This document shows, piece by piece, positions 1 to 7,137 of a DNA stretch of 8,775 nt. The stretch's first letter is position 1; every line of letters starts with the position of its first letter. The stretch is from JACCQS01 sp050999295. Its GTDB lineage: Bacteria > Actinomycetota > Actinomycetes > Mycobacteriales > Geodermatophilaceae. Location of the stretch: contig JBPCPI010000151.1 of the NCBI GenBank assembly GCA_050999295.1, forward strand, positions 1 to 8,775, in the 5' to 3' direction. The translations under genes and the position numbers were made by a program. The notes beneath the pieces are model-generated. The model searched no databases and had not been told where the DNA came from. It saw only the letters and a list, made by a program, of their open reading frames with translations.

Positions 1-1
1 C

Positions 2-898
2 CTCAACCACGACAGCGCGGTGGCCTCAGCCGCCGCTCGGATGGTCGCCGCCGCCGGAGAGCGGCCGTGCCTGGAGATGGGATCACGGCGCACCCACGAG
101 GAGTCGGCGGTTGCCGCCGCCCGCGCGGCGTATGTCGCCGGTTTCACCGCGACGTCCAATCTGGAGGCCGGCCGCCGCTTCGGCGTACCCACGACCGGGA
201 CCAGCGCACACGCCTACACGCTCGTGCACGACAGCGAGGCGGACGCGTTCGCAGGGCAGGTGGCCGCGCTCGGCCGGGACACGACCCTGCTCGTGGACAC
301 CTACGACGTGGCCGAGGGAATCCGGGCCGCGGTCGCCGCGGCCGGTCCCGAGCTGGGTGCGATCCGGCTGGACTCCGGGGACCTCGCCGCCCAGGCCCGG
401 CAGGCTCGGACGCTCCTGGACACCCTGGGGGCGACCCGGACCCGCATCGTCGTCACGAGCGACCTCGACGAGTTCGCGATCGCCGCACTGGCGGTCGCAC
501 CGATCGACGGGTACGGCGTCGGCACGTCGGTGGTGACCGGCTCCGGGGCGCCAACCGCCGGATTCGTCTACAAGCTGGTCGTACGCGACGGCGTACCGGT
601 CGCGAAGACGTCCGTCGGCAAGCCGTCCACCGGAGGCCGCAAAGTCGCCGTTCGCCGGCACGACGCGCAGGGCACCATGACCGCCGAAGTCGTCAGGGCC
701 GGCGGGGAGCCGGCCGGGCAACCCGGCGACAGACTGCTGTCAATCCCGCTGCTGCGTGCCGGAGACCCGGTGCCCGGGCTGCCGGATCTGCCTGACGTCC
801 GCGCCTTCCACCGGGACGTCCGCGACACGCTGCCTCCGCGCGGGTACAGCCTGTCCCGCGGTGAGGCGATCATCGACACCGTGTACGAGCAGGACTGA
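2..898 (+). CDS. pncB: Nicotinate phosphoribosyltransferase, 5'-truncated by the window edge
   Basis: Joins nicotinate to PRPP, with ATP hydrolysis, to give nicotinate mononucleotide, the entry step of the Preiss-Handler NAD salvage route in the cytosol. The visible 298 residues are open at the left edge; family members are about 440 residues, so roughly the N-terminal third is missing. Family landmarks in order are LNHDSAVASAAARM at the start, EMGSRRTHEESA, the GTSAHAYTLVH segment, TTLLVDTYD, RLDSGDL (substrate-site strand), VVTSDLDEF, and YGVGTSVVTGSGAPTAGFVYKL (the GVGT phosphate-binding region), then the C-terminal FHRDVRDTLPPRGYSLS. No frameshift or missing motif is seen in the visible part. 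The stop lies 9 bp from the stop of convergent serB. The start and promoter are outside the window. Confidence 0.95.
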   Translation, partial: LNHDSAVASAAARMVAAAGERPCLEMGSRRTHEESAVAAARAAYVAGFTATSNLEAGRRFGVPTTGTSAHAYTLVHDSEADAFAGQVAALGRDTTLLVDTYDVAEGIRAAVAAAGPELGAIRLDSGDLAAQARQARTLLDTLGATRTRIVVTSDLDEFAIAALAVAPIDGYGVGTSVVTGSGAPTAGFVYKLVVRDGVPVAKTSVGKPSTGGRKVAVRRHDAQGTMTAEVVRAGGEPAGQPGDRLLSIPLLRAGDPVPGLPDLPDVRAFHRDVRDTLPPRGYSLSRGEAIIDTVYEQD

Positions 899-907
899 GG
901 TTCCGCG

Positions 908-2287
908 TCAGACTGTGGGTGGATTCGCGTCACGCGTGACGCGTATCCACTCACGATGTGCTTCCAGGGCAGCGGAGTCGTCCAGGGCAGCGCTGTCGTC
1001 CTCGGTGGTTGTGTCCTCCGCGGAGTCGACGTCGGCACGGCTGATCCCCAGGAAGAACAGGATCGCGTCGAGGAACGGCTGGTTGAGGGCGATGTGCGCC
1101 TGCTCGCGTACGGCGGGCTTGGCGTTGAAGGCGATGCCCAGCCCGGCCTTCTTGAGCATGTCGAGGTCGTTCGCACCGTCGCCGACGGCCACGGTCTGGC
1201 TCATCGGGACGCCCGCCGCGGCGGCGAACCTGGCCAGCGCGCGTGCCTTGCCGGCCCGGTCGAGGATCTCACCGACGAGCCGTCCGGTCAGCCGGCCGTC
1301 CTCGATCTCCAGGGTGTTGGCGGCCGCGAAGTCCATGTCGAGCTCAGCGGCCAGGTGGTCGGTGAACTGGCTGAACCCGCCGCTGACGATCCCGCACTGG
1401 TAGCCCATCCGCTTGAGGGTGCGCACGAGCGTGCGGGCACCGGCGGTGAGCGGGACCGTTGCCCGGGCGGCGTCGATCTCCTCCGCTGCCAGTCCGCGCA
1501 ACATCAGCACCCGCGTCCTCAGTGCCTCTGAGAAGTCGAGCTCGCCACGCATCGCGGCGGCGGTGATCGCTGCGACCTGCTCACCGCAGCCGGCTCGCGC
1601 CGCCAGCACGTCGATGAATTCGCCCTGGACCAGGGTGGAGTCCACATCCATGACGATGAGCCGCTTGCTCCGGCGGTGCAGCCCGGCCTTCTCCACGGCG
1701 ATGTCGACCCCGGTGTCGGCGGCGGCGTTGCTCAGGACGGTTCGCAGCCGCCCCGACTTCGCGCCCGAGACCATCAGCTCCAAGCTGGTCACCGGGTAGT
1801 CGGACAACCGCGAGATCGAGTCGATGTTGGCGCCGATCTCGGCGATGGCGGTAGCCACACTGCTGAGCGCGGCGGCGCGCAGCGGCCGCCCCAGCACGAT
1901 GACGTGGTGGCGGCCCCTGCGATGCTCGGTCAGGTCACGTGCGTCGGCTCCGAAGGAGACGTCGACCTGCATCCCCGTATCCGCGCCGACCTTCGCTGCG
2001 ACGTCCTGTAGCGCCCGGCCGTCGAGGTGGGATTGCAGCAGCACGCCGAGCACGAGACGTTCGCGGATGACCACCTGTTCGACGTCCAGGATCTCGATCG
2101 CGGATTGGTCGTCCACCCCGGCTAGCGCCGTGAACAGTGCCGACGTCAGACCCGGCCGGTCGTGACCGGTGAGGGTGACCAGGGCGCTCGCGTGCGGGTC
2201 AGGTGAAGTCGGGATCGTTCGGGCCTTGTCGTTTCCCGGTGCCGTTGAGCGCCTCGCTGGCGTATGGCTTGTGCCGCTTGCCTGCAT
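908..2287 (-). CDS. serB: Phosphoserine phosphatase (two ACT domains + HAD)
   Basis: Hydrolyses O-phospho-L-serine to serine, the last step of the phosphorylated serine pathway. From the ATG at 2287 the protein is 459 residues. Two ACT-like segments lie at about 35-110 (ALVTLTGHDRPGLTSALF, DVEQVVIRERL) and 127-185 (HHVIVLGRPL, LSDYPVTSLEL). The HAD phosphatase has the nucleophile motif DVDST (D214, D216), E223, SGG (302-304), K347 and the GDGAND motif (369-374). The layout matches mycobacterial SerB2, which is about 409 residues. The start is uncertain: similarity begins near residue 35, no ATG/GTG/TTG codon lies between residue 2 and the first ACT domain, and the chosen ATG overlaps ctaD by 89 nt. 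A GGAGG at 2291-2295 supports it, though only 3 nt away; a CTG at 2182 is the alternative. About 35 acidic residues follow the HAD domain. Confidence 0.93.
   Translation of the reverse strand: MQASGTSHTPARRSTAPGNDKARTIPTSPDPHASALVTLTGHDRPGLTSALFTALAGVDDQSAIEILDVEQVVIRERLVLGVLLQSHLDGRALQDVAAKVGADTGMQVDVSFGADARDLTEHRRGRHHVIVLGRPLRAAALSSVATAIAEIGANIDSISRLSDYPVTSLELMVSGAKSGRLRTVLSNAAADTGVDIAVEKAGLHRRSKRLIVMDVDSTLVQGEFIDVLAARAGCGEQVAAITAAAMRGELDFSEALRTRVLMLRGLAAEEIDAARATVPLTAGARTLVRTLKRMGYQCGIVSGGFSQFTDHLAAELDMDFAAANTLEIEDGRLTGRLVGEILDRAGKARALARFAAAAGVPMSQTVAVGDGANDLDMLKKAGLGIAFNAKPAVREQAHIALNQPFLDAILFFLGISRADVDSAEDTTTEDDSAALDDSAALEAHREWIRVTRDANPPTV
919..950. terminator. 32-bp near-perfect palindrome at the pncB/serB convergence
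   Basis: The arms GTGGAT (919-924) and ATCCAC (945-950) flank a fully self-complementary core that runs through CGCGTCACGCGTGACGCG. The only defect is a T-T mismatch at 925/944. It starts 21 nt after the pncB stop and lies inside the last codons of serB. The position between convergent genes suggests a bidirectional, U-tract-free terminator. A dyad of this symmetry could also be a protein-binding site. There is no T-run on either side, so the terminator call is an inference. Confidence 0.4.
963..998. repeat. Two-copy 18-bp tandem repeat in the serB tail
   Basis: TCCAGGGCAGCG occurs at 963-974 and again at 981-992. The two 18-bp units match at 16 positions. In serB the unit encodes the repeated hexapeptide DDSAAL/DSAALE in the acidic C-terminal tail. 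It looks like a small in-frame duplication after the conserved enzyme core. Confidence 0.8.
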
Positions 2288-3950
2288 GCGCCTCCAACTG
2301 CAGGCGCTCCTTGTACTGCGGGTAGTGCAGGTCGAACGCCGGCCGCTCGGAGCGGATCCGCGGCAGCTGCACGAAGTTGTGCCGCGGGGGTGGGCAGGAT
2401 GTCGCCCACTCCAGCGAGTTCGCATAGCCCCACGGGTCGTCCTGTACTGCCACTTCGCCGTAACGGTAGGAGGTGTAGATGTTCCACAGGAACGGCAGCA
2501 TCGACGCGCCGAGCAAGAAAGCTCCGATCGAGGAGATCGTGTTCAGTGTGGTGAATCCGTCGGTGGGCAGGTAGTCGGCGTAGCGCCGCGGCATCCCCTC
2601 GTTGCCCAGCCAGTGTTGGACCAGGAACGTGGTGTGGAAGCCGATGAACGTCAGCCAGAAGTGCAGTTTCCCCAGCTTTTCGTTGAGGAAGCGGCCGGTC
2701 ATCTTCGGGAACCAGAAGTAGATCCCACCGTAGGCCGCGAACACGATCGTCCCGAACAGCACGTAGTGAAAGTGCGCGACGACGAAGTAGCTGTCGGCCA
2801 CGTGCCAGTCGATCGGGGGGCTGGCCAGCAGAACGCCGGTCAGGCCGCCGAACAGGAACGTCACCAGGAAGCCGACGGCGAACAGCATCGGGCTCTCGAA
2901 CGTGATCGAGCCCTTCCACATCGTTCCGATCCAGTTGAAGAACTTGATGCCCGTCGGCACGGCGATGAGGAAGGACAGGAAGGAGAAGAACGGCAGCAGT
3001 ACCGCGCCGGTGGCGAACATGTGGTGCGCCCACACGGTGAACGACAGAGCGGCGATGGACAGGGTCGCGAAGACCATGCCTTTGTAGCCGAACAACGGCT
3101 TGCGGCTGAACACCGGGATGATCTCGGTGACGATGCCGAAGAACGGCAACGCCACGATGTAGACCTCGGGATGGCCGAAGAACCAGAACAGGTGCTGCCA
3201 CAGGATCGCGCCGCCGTTCTCCTCGACGAACACCTGGGTCCCGAGATGCCGGTCGGCCAAGAGCACCATCAGCGCCGACGTCAGGATCGGGAAGGCGACG
3301 AGGACCAGCAGCGCGGTGACGAAGATGTTCCACGTGAAGATGGGCATCCGGAACATCGTCATCCCGGGCGCGCGCAGGCAGACCACTGTCGCGATCATGT
3401 TGACCGCGCCGAGAATCGTGCCCAGCCCGGCGAGTACCAGCCCGGTGATCCACAGGTCCGCGCCGACGCCGGGGCTGTAGATCTCGCTGGACAACGGCGT
3501 GTAGGCGAACCAACCGAACGCTGCCGCGCCGCCGGGGGTGAAGAACCCGGACACGACGATGATTCCGCCGAACAGGAACAGCCAGAACGAGAACGCGTTC
3601 AACCGCGGGAACGCCACATCCGGGGAGCCGATCTGCAACGGCAGCACCAGATTGGCGAAGGCGAACACAAGTGGGGTGGCGAAGAGCAACAGCATGATCG
3701 TGCCGTGCATCGTGAAAAGCTGGTTGTACTGCTCGTAGGACAGGAACTGCAAACCCGGCCGCGCCAGTTCCGCGCGCATGAACATGGCCATCAGCCCGCC
3801 GAGGATGAAGAAGCCGAACGAGGCCACCATGTACATCGCGCCGATGGTCTTGTGGTCCGTCGTACGCAGGACCCGCAAGAAAGCGGAACCCTTGACCGGC
3901 ACGCTGGCCGGTTGCGGCCGCGAGAGGATCGGGGCGGGCGCGATGGTCAC
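2199..3950 (-). CDS. ctaD: Cytochrome c oxidase subunit I (aa3 type)
   Basis: Catalytic subunit of the terminal oxidase: it takes electrons from the cytochrome c/bcc side, reduces O2 to water at the heme a3-CuB centre and pumps protons across the plasma membrane. It has 583 residues and the multi-helix pattern of the family. Visible ligands are H82 and H395 (heme a), H260 with Y264 (CuB, His-Tyr pair in GHPEVY), H309-H310 (CuB), H393 (heme a3) and H383 (Mg site). E262, with D111 of the SPDVAFPRLN segment, marks a D channel of the A1 subclass; T333 and K336 in PTGIK mark the K channel. The start is GTG at 3950 with GGAGG at 3958-3962, 7 nt away. serB follows on the same strand, overlapping or 16 nt beyond the stop, so the two are probably co-transcribed. 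The other oxidase subunits are not in the window. Confidence 0.97.
   Translation of the reverse strand: MTIAPAPILSRPQPASVPVKGSAFLRVLRTTDHKTIGAMYMVASFGFFILGGLMAMFMRAELARPGLQFLSYEQYNQLFTMHGTIMLLLFATPLVFAFANLVLPLQIGSPDVAFPRLNAFSFWLFLFGGIIVVSGFFTPGGAAAFGWFAYTPLSSEIYSPGVGADLWITGLVLAGLGTILGAVNMIATVVCLRAPGMTMFRMPIFTWNIFVTALLVLVAFPILTSALMVLLADRHLGTQVFVEENGGAILWQHLFWFFGHPEVYIVALPFFGIVTEIIPVFSRKPLFGYKGMVFATLSIAALSFTVWAHHMFATGAVLLPFFSFLSFLIAVPTGIKFFNWIGTMWKGSITFESPMLFAVGFLVTFLFGGLTGVLLASPPIDWHVADSYFVVAHFHYVLFGTIVFAAYGGIYFWFPKMTGRFLNEKLGKLHFWLTFIGFHTTFLVQHWLGNEGMPRRYADYLPTDGFTTLNTISSIGAFLLGASMLPFLWNIYTSYRYGEVAVQDDPWGYANSLEWATSCPPPRHNFVQLPRIRSERPAFDLHYPQYKERLQLEAHAGKRHKPYASEALNGTGKRQGPNDPDFT
2291..2295 (-). 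promoter_or_regulatory. Candidate serB ribosome binding site inside ctaD
   Basis: On the - strand GGAGG precedes the ATG at 2287 by only 3 nt. It lies within the ctaD coding sequence and is the main evidence for starting serB there. The spacing is shorter than the usual 5-9 nt, so the support is moderate. Confidence 0.4.
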
Positions 3951-4169
3951 AGGCTTGCCTCCGAGCGCACGGTGAATCAGTCGACCTGCTCAGGATAGTG
4001 GCTTCAGCGACGGACGGCGCCCGGGGTCCGGCGCCTTTCTGGCCCGGCGAGTTGTCCCGGTAGGAGTCGCTACGTCCCAGGCCTGCATGGGATGCTTGAT
4101 CATGGTCGGGGGACCCGCCCCCGGCACCTCCGCGGCTACCCGCCACGGACACATGCTCAGGAGGACAGC
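3951..4169. other. Divergent intergenic region with a GC-rich hairpin
   Basis: This 219-bp space must carry the promoters of ctaD (-) and the GlsB-like gene (+). GGCGCC at 4016-4021 pairs with GGCGCC at 4030-4035, helped by inner CGG/CCG pairs, to form a short hairpin that would lie in the ctaD leader. A TATCCT on the - strand (3997-3992) is a possible -10 box, but no convincing -35 is spaced from it. No small gene is seen here. Confidence 0.35.
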
Positions 4170-4448
4170 ATGGACATCTCCGGCGTCATCAGCGCACTGA
4201 TTATCGGCATCATTCTCGGATTATTGGGACGACTGCTCAGACCCGGCAAGCAGGACATCCCGATCTGGCTCACGATCGTGGTCGGGATCGTCGCTGCGTT
4301 CCTCGGCACCCTGGTGGCCAGGCTGGTGGGCGTGGAGAACACGGACGGCATCGACTGGATCGAAGTCGTGTTCCAGGTGGTCCTCGCCGTCATCGGTGTC
4401 GGCCTCGCCGCCAGCCTGTACGGCGGTCGCAAGGGCGTAAGCAGATAG
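4170..4448 (+). CDS. GlsB/YeaQ/YmgE-family small membrane protein
   Basis: Encodes 92 residues. Three hydrophobic helices are evident: about 4-22 (GVISALIIGIILGLLGRLL), 31-51 (IPIWLTIVVGIVAAFLGTLVA) and 66-85 (IEVVFQVVLAVIGVGLAASL). The short polar link GRLLRPGKQDIP and the C-terminal YGGRK are typical of the family. These proteins are called transglycosylase-associated and are often stress-induced, but no enzymatic role is established, so only membrane location is inferred. The ATG at 4170 is chosen because AGGAGG at 4159-4164 sits 5 nt upstream; the longer reading frame from 4092 adds a hydrophilic, low-quality extension. It is divergent from ctaD and ends at a strong hairpin, so it is probably monocistronic. 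Confidence 0.85.
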   Translation: MDISGVISALIIGIILGLLGRLLRPGKQDIPIWLTIVVGIVAAFLGTLVARLVGVENTDGIDWIEVVFQVVLAVIGVGLAASLYGGRKGVSR

Positions 4449-4466
4449 CGCCAGGAACCGGCTGAT

Positions 4467-4502
4467 CGCGGGCCCGCCGCCCCTCGGGGTAGCGGGCCCG
4501 CG
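4467..4502. terminator. Bidirectional hairpin terminator
   Basis: CGCGGGCCCGC (4467-4477) pairs with GCGGGCCCGCG (4492-4502), and CCCC/GGGG pairs extend the stem toward a tiny loop. It sits 18 nt after the GlsB-like stop and 15 nt from the stop of the convergent RNA methyltransferase gene, so it can serve both. There is no U-tract, as is common in actinobacteria. Confidence 0.8.
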
Positions 4503-4517
4503 GCGTTCCAGGGGTCT

Positions 4518-5324
4518 CTACCAGCCGGCCTTACGGGCCCGGGCCTCGTAGAGCAGCACCGATGCCGAGACGGCGACGTTGAGCGAGTCGCCTCGGCCGA
4601 GCATGGGGACGCACACCCGGGCAAAGCCGTGCCGGTACCACTGCGGCGCGATGCCGAACCGCTCACTGCCGACCACGATCGCGGTGCGTCCGGTGTAGTC
4701 CGCGGTCCGGTAGGAGACCGCGTCGTCGGTGTCGGCCAGGTGGACGGTGAATTCGTGTGCGCGCAGCCAGTCGATGGCGGCGTCCGGCTCGTCGAACTCG
4801 ACGGCCGGCACCGTCAACGTCGCCCCGTGGCTGCCGCGGAACACCTTCGGATGGGTCAGTCGGGTCCGCCGATTCGTAAGCACGAGGCAGTCGGCCCCGC
4901 ACGCGTCCAGCGTCCGGATCAGCGTGCCCAGATTGCCGGGGATCTCCAGCCCGTCCGCCACGAGGATCAGGCCTGCATCGGACAGGGGCACCGTCTCCGG
5001 CGTCCAGAACGGCAGTTGCGTCACCGAGATCAAGCCGTCCGGCCGATCCCGTTCCGACATCCGCGCGAAGGTCTTCTCCGACACCTGGTAGGCCTGGGTG
5101 GCCCGGGCCACGAGTTGGGTGGCCCGGGTCCGGGCTTCGTCGGAGTAGCCGGCCTCGGGGCAGTACAGGAAGCAGTGGATCGGCGCGTTCGCGGCCAGGA
5201 CGGCTTTGTGCGCCCACAGTCCTTCGGCGACGAAGAGCTGCTGCCCGTTGGGGATGGCATTGCGCTGGAGGTCCAGCACCTGTTTGACCCGCGGATGATG
5301 TACGCCGATCGGCTGCAGATCCAT
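4518..5324 (-). CDS. SpoU/TrmH-family RNA 2'-O-methyltransferase
   Basis: Predicted SAM-dependent methylation of a ribose 2'-OH in rRNA or tRNA; the target nucleotide cannot be read from sequence. It has 268 residues. The N-terminal about 110 residues form the substrate-binding part (QLFVAEGLWAHKAVLAA, VSEKTFARMSERDRPDGLISV). The C-terminal knotted SPOUT domain shows motif 1 EIPGNLGTLIRTLDACGA (N131, R137), RGSHGA (163-168), motif 2 VVGSERFGI (E221) and motif 3 VPMLGRGDSLNVAVSASVLLYE (S247, N249). The key Asn, Arg, Glu and Ser-Leu-Asn residues are all present. The ATG at 5324 is the natural family start but has no clear Shine-Dalgarno. It lies 60 bp downstream of the SAM methyltransferase stop and may share its transcript. 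Antibiotic-resistance rRNA methylases such as AviRb share this architecture, but a housekeeping role is more likely. Confidence 0.9.
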   Translation of the reverse strand: MDLQPIGVHHPRVKQVLDLQRNAIPNGQQLFVAEGLWAHKAVLAANAPIHCFLYCPEAGYSDEARTRATQLVARATQAYQVSEKTFARMSERDRPDGLISVTQLPFWTPETVPLSDAGLILVADGLEIPGNLGTLIRTLDACGADCLVLTNRRTRLTHPKVFRGSHGATLTVPAVEFDEPDAAIDWLRAHEFTVHLADTDDAVSYRTADYTGRTAIVVGSERFGIAPQWYRHGFARVCVPMLGRGDSLNVAVSASVLLYEARARKAGW

Positions 5325-5384
5325 GGCGCTGCCCAGGCTAGCCGCCGGTTCCCGTTGCGATGAAGGAGACGCCCAGCGGTCGGT

Positions 5385-6251
5385 TCAGTTCCGGGTTCCC
5401 ACTGTGAGCAGGTATTCCAGCTCGAATCGGGCCTGCTCCTCGGTGCCGAGATTCGAGTCGCGGCAGAACTGCGCCAGCGCCTCGTCGAACTCGCCGTCAC
5501 GCTGATTGCCCTGGGCAAACGCCCGGGTCGTGATGGTCGGGCCATAGCGCGCCTTGAAGTGCTCCCCGAAGTCCAGCGGGTGCTGGAAGGCGGTGACCTC
5601 GAGCACCCGGCGTTCGAGCGTCGAGAACGAGACGCGGTCACCGAACAGGGCGCGGACGTGGTCCTCGGAACCCCACAGCGGCGGCGGCGCAGCCCCAGGA
5701 GGTGGCGGCGGCGCGAACGGACCCATCGTGCGGAACAACGACCCGATCATTCCCCCCGGCGTCCAGCTGAGCAGCCCGATCGTCCCGCCGGGACGGCAGA
5801 CGCGGACGAGTTCGTCGGCGACCTCCTGGTGGTGCGGGGCGAACATCGCGCCGATGCAGGACATGACGACGTCGAAGCCGTCAGCGGGGAACGGCAGGTG
5901 CTCCGCGTCGGCCTCCTTCCAGTCGAGGTCGACACCGGCCGACTTCGCTCGGTCGCGACCGGCTTCGAGCAGCTCGGGGGTCAAGTCGCTGGCCACCACC
6001 GAGGCGCCGCGTTCGGCGGCGGGAATGGAGGCGTTTCCGGTGCCTGCGGCCACGTCGAGGACCCGCATTCCGGTCTTGACCCCGCAGGCATCGACGAGGG
6101 CGGGGCCGAGCGGGAGCAGGAAGGTCTCGACCATCGACGGGTAGTCGCCGGCAGCCCACATGCCGCGGTGCCGTGCCTTGAGTTGCTCGTCCGCAGTCGG
6201 CGTACCGGCTGCTCCGGCTGCGCCGGACGTGGTCTGTGCGGTGGTGCTCAT
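5385..6251 (-). CDS. Class I SAM-dependent methyltransferase (UbiE-like)
   Basis: A 288-residue Rossmann-fold methyltransferase whose substrate is not identifiable. Motif I is VLDVAAGTGN (64-73), the acidic residue that contacts the SAM ribose is D89 (VVASD), the following motif is ADAEHLPFPADGFDVVMS (114-131), and RVCRPGGTIGLLSW (150-163) is the post-motif strand. The first 20 residues are Ala/Thr/Gly-rich and probably disordered. A proline run (about 171-181, five prolines then GAAPPP) sits in the cap region before LWGSEDHVRALFG, a segment often seen in actinobacterial small-molecule methyltransferases. The ATG at 6251 has a good AAGGAG at 6258-6263, 6 nt upstream. The gene lies 220 bp after the DinB gene on the same strand and 60 bp before the RNA methyltransferase. 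Confidence 0.88.
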   Translation of the reverse strand: MSTTAQTTSGAAGAAGTPTADEQLKARHRGMWAAGDYPSMVETFLLPLGPALVDACGVKTGMRVLDVAAGTGNASIPAAERGASVVASDLTPELLEAGRDRAKSAGVDLDWKEADAEHLPFPADGFDVVMSCIGAMFAPHHQEVADELVRVCRPGGTIGLLSWTPGGMIGSLFRTMGPFAPPPPPGAAPPPLWGSEDHVRALFGDRVSFSTLERRVLEVTAFQHPLDFGEHFKARYGPTITTRAFAQGNQRDGEFDEALAQFCRDSNLGTEEQARFELEYLLTVGTRN

Positions 6252-6301
6252 GCGGGTCTCCTTCAGTTGGGCGCTCGGTTGCGCGCATCGAAGCTAGAAG
6301 C

Positions 6302-6319
6302 CGCTGCGTTCGCGCAGCG
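6302..6319. repeat. Hairpin with TTCG tetraloop upstream of the methyltransferase
   Basis: CGCTGCG-TTCG-CGCAGCG is a perfect 7-bp stem with a 4-nt loop (CGAA on the - strand). It lies in the 220-bp gap after the DinB stop (6472) and 50 bp before the methyltransferase start (6251). It could terminate the DinB transcript or lie in the methyltransferase promoter/leader. No U-tract is present, so the role is open. Confidence 0.45.
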
Positions 6320-6471
6320 TTCGTCACCGCACCCCGCTACCGGGAAGTCGGGAGAACGGCGGCCGCGGGACCGGAACGCAGCGGTCGGTGGTTCTTGAAT
6401 GCCCGTCCCGTGCCCGGCCGATGAGTTGCGGTCGCGGTGACGATCCCTACCTCGAGACGGCGCCGGACTCG

Positions 6472-6984
6472 CTAGTAGTACCCCTTCTCACCGTCCAGAA
6501 GTTCCCGGATCGCGTCGAGGTGACCGACATGCCGGGCGGTCTCCTCGACCATGTGGATGAGCATCCACCGCAGCGTCGCGGCATCAGCATTGAAGTCCGG
6601 GTGCTTTCCGACGGCGTCGAGCGAGTGAGCCGCCACGATGTCGTTGGACACCGCACATTGCTGCGTGTACTCCTCCAGGAGCCGGGCGAGTGGGATCCCT
6701 TCGACCAGCATGTCGGCGTCCTCAGGCCCATCGTCGAACGGGAGCCCGACGGCCGGACCGCCCAGGAAGACGACCTCGAACCAGGTGTACTCGACCCAGC
6801 GCAAGTGCGAAATGACACCCGCCATCGTCATGAGCGGCGAGGTCGGGAGGACGGATCGATGCGCGTCGGCGTCAGCCAATCCTTCGCACTTCCAGTGGAC
6901 GATCGCACGCTGCAGGTCCAGCCACCCGACCAGCTGGGTGCGTTCATCGGCCACGAAAGGAGGGCGCTTGCGGGTGGGCATCAT
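6472..6984 (-). CDS. DinB/DUF664 family protein
   Basis: Encodes 170 residues of the four-helix DinB-like fold, in the DUF664 branch common in mycothiol-containing actinobacteria. Related proteins are metal-dependent thiol transferases or detoxification enzymes, but no substrate is implied here. Recognisable parts are ADERTQLVGWLDLQRAIVHWKCEGL (first helix), GVISHLRWVEYTWFEVVFLG (H60, probable metal ligand) and HMVEETARHVGHLDAIRELLDG (144-165, with H152 and H155 as further candidate ligands), ending in the usual GEKGYY-type tail. The ATG at 6984 is immediately followed by a second ATG at 6981. Neither has a strong Shine-Dalgarno, and the reading frame further upstream is low-complexity shadow sequence. 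It is divergent from the lipoprotein gene. Confidence 0.87.
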   Translation of the reverse strand: MMPTRKRPPFVADERTQLVGWLDLQRAIVHWKCEGLADADAHRSVLPTSPLMTMAGVISHLRWVEYTWFEVVFLGGPAVGLPFDDGPEDADMLVEGIPLARLLEEYTQQCAVSNDIVAAHSLDAVGKHPDFNADAATLRWMLIHMVEETARHVGHLDAIRELLDGEKGYY

Positions 6985-7073
6985 GAGCGCCGACGCTAGC
7001 CAAGCCGCCGTCGCGCCGCACCGCGTTTTCCCGGGCCGTCCCCCCCGGGCCTGATCGAATCGGGATCCGGGCG

Positions 7074-7089
7074 CAGCCGCGAGCGGCTG
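7074..7089. promoter_or_regulatory. Dyad in the divergent DinB/lipoprotein intergenic region
   Basis: CAGCCG (7074-7079) and CGGCTG (7084-7089) are perfect inverted arms around CGAG. The dyad lies 90 bp upstream of the DinB start and 48 bp upstream of the lipoprotein start, where both promoters must be. It may be an operator or a leader hairpin. In such GC-rich DNA a 6-bp dyad could also be chance. Confidence 0.25.
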
Positions 7090-7137
7090 TCCGTGGACCT
7101 TCGTGTGCCAGCTGTCGGGATGGCAGACTGCTCCACC

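Noticed and set aside
2169..3998. 609-residue open frame on the + strand antisense to ctaD
   Set aside because: Composition is an Asp/Glu/Gln/His/Arg-rich mirror of the ctaD codons with no domain or signal. ctaD on the other strand has every catalytic ligand, so this is a GC-rich shadow.
4092..4169. N-terminal extension of the GlsB-like protein from an upstream alternative start
   Set aside because: The extension is hydrophilic and unlike the family, and the ATG at 4170 has a strong ribosome site.
5374..6389. 11-bp direct repeat CAGCGGTCGGT at 5374-5384 and 6379-6389 flanking the methyltransferase gene
   Set aside because: Several exact 11-mers are expected by chance in a GC-rich 8.8-kb window. 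The flanks do not extend the match and no transposase or other mobile signature is present.
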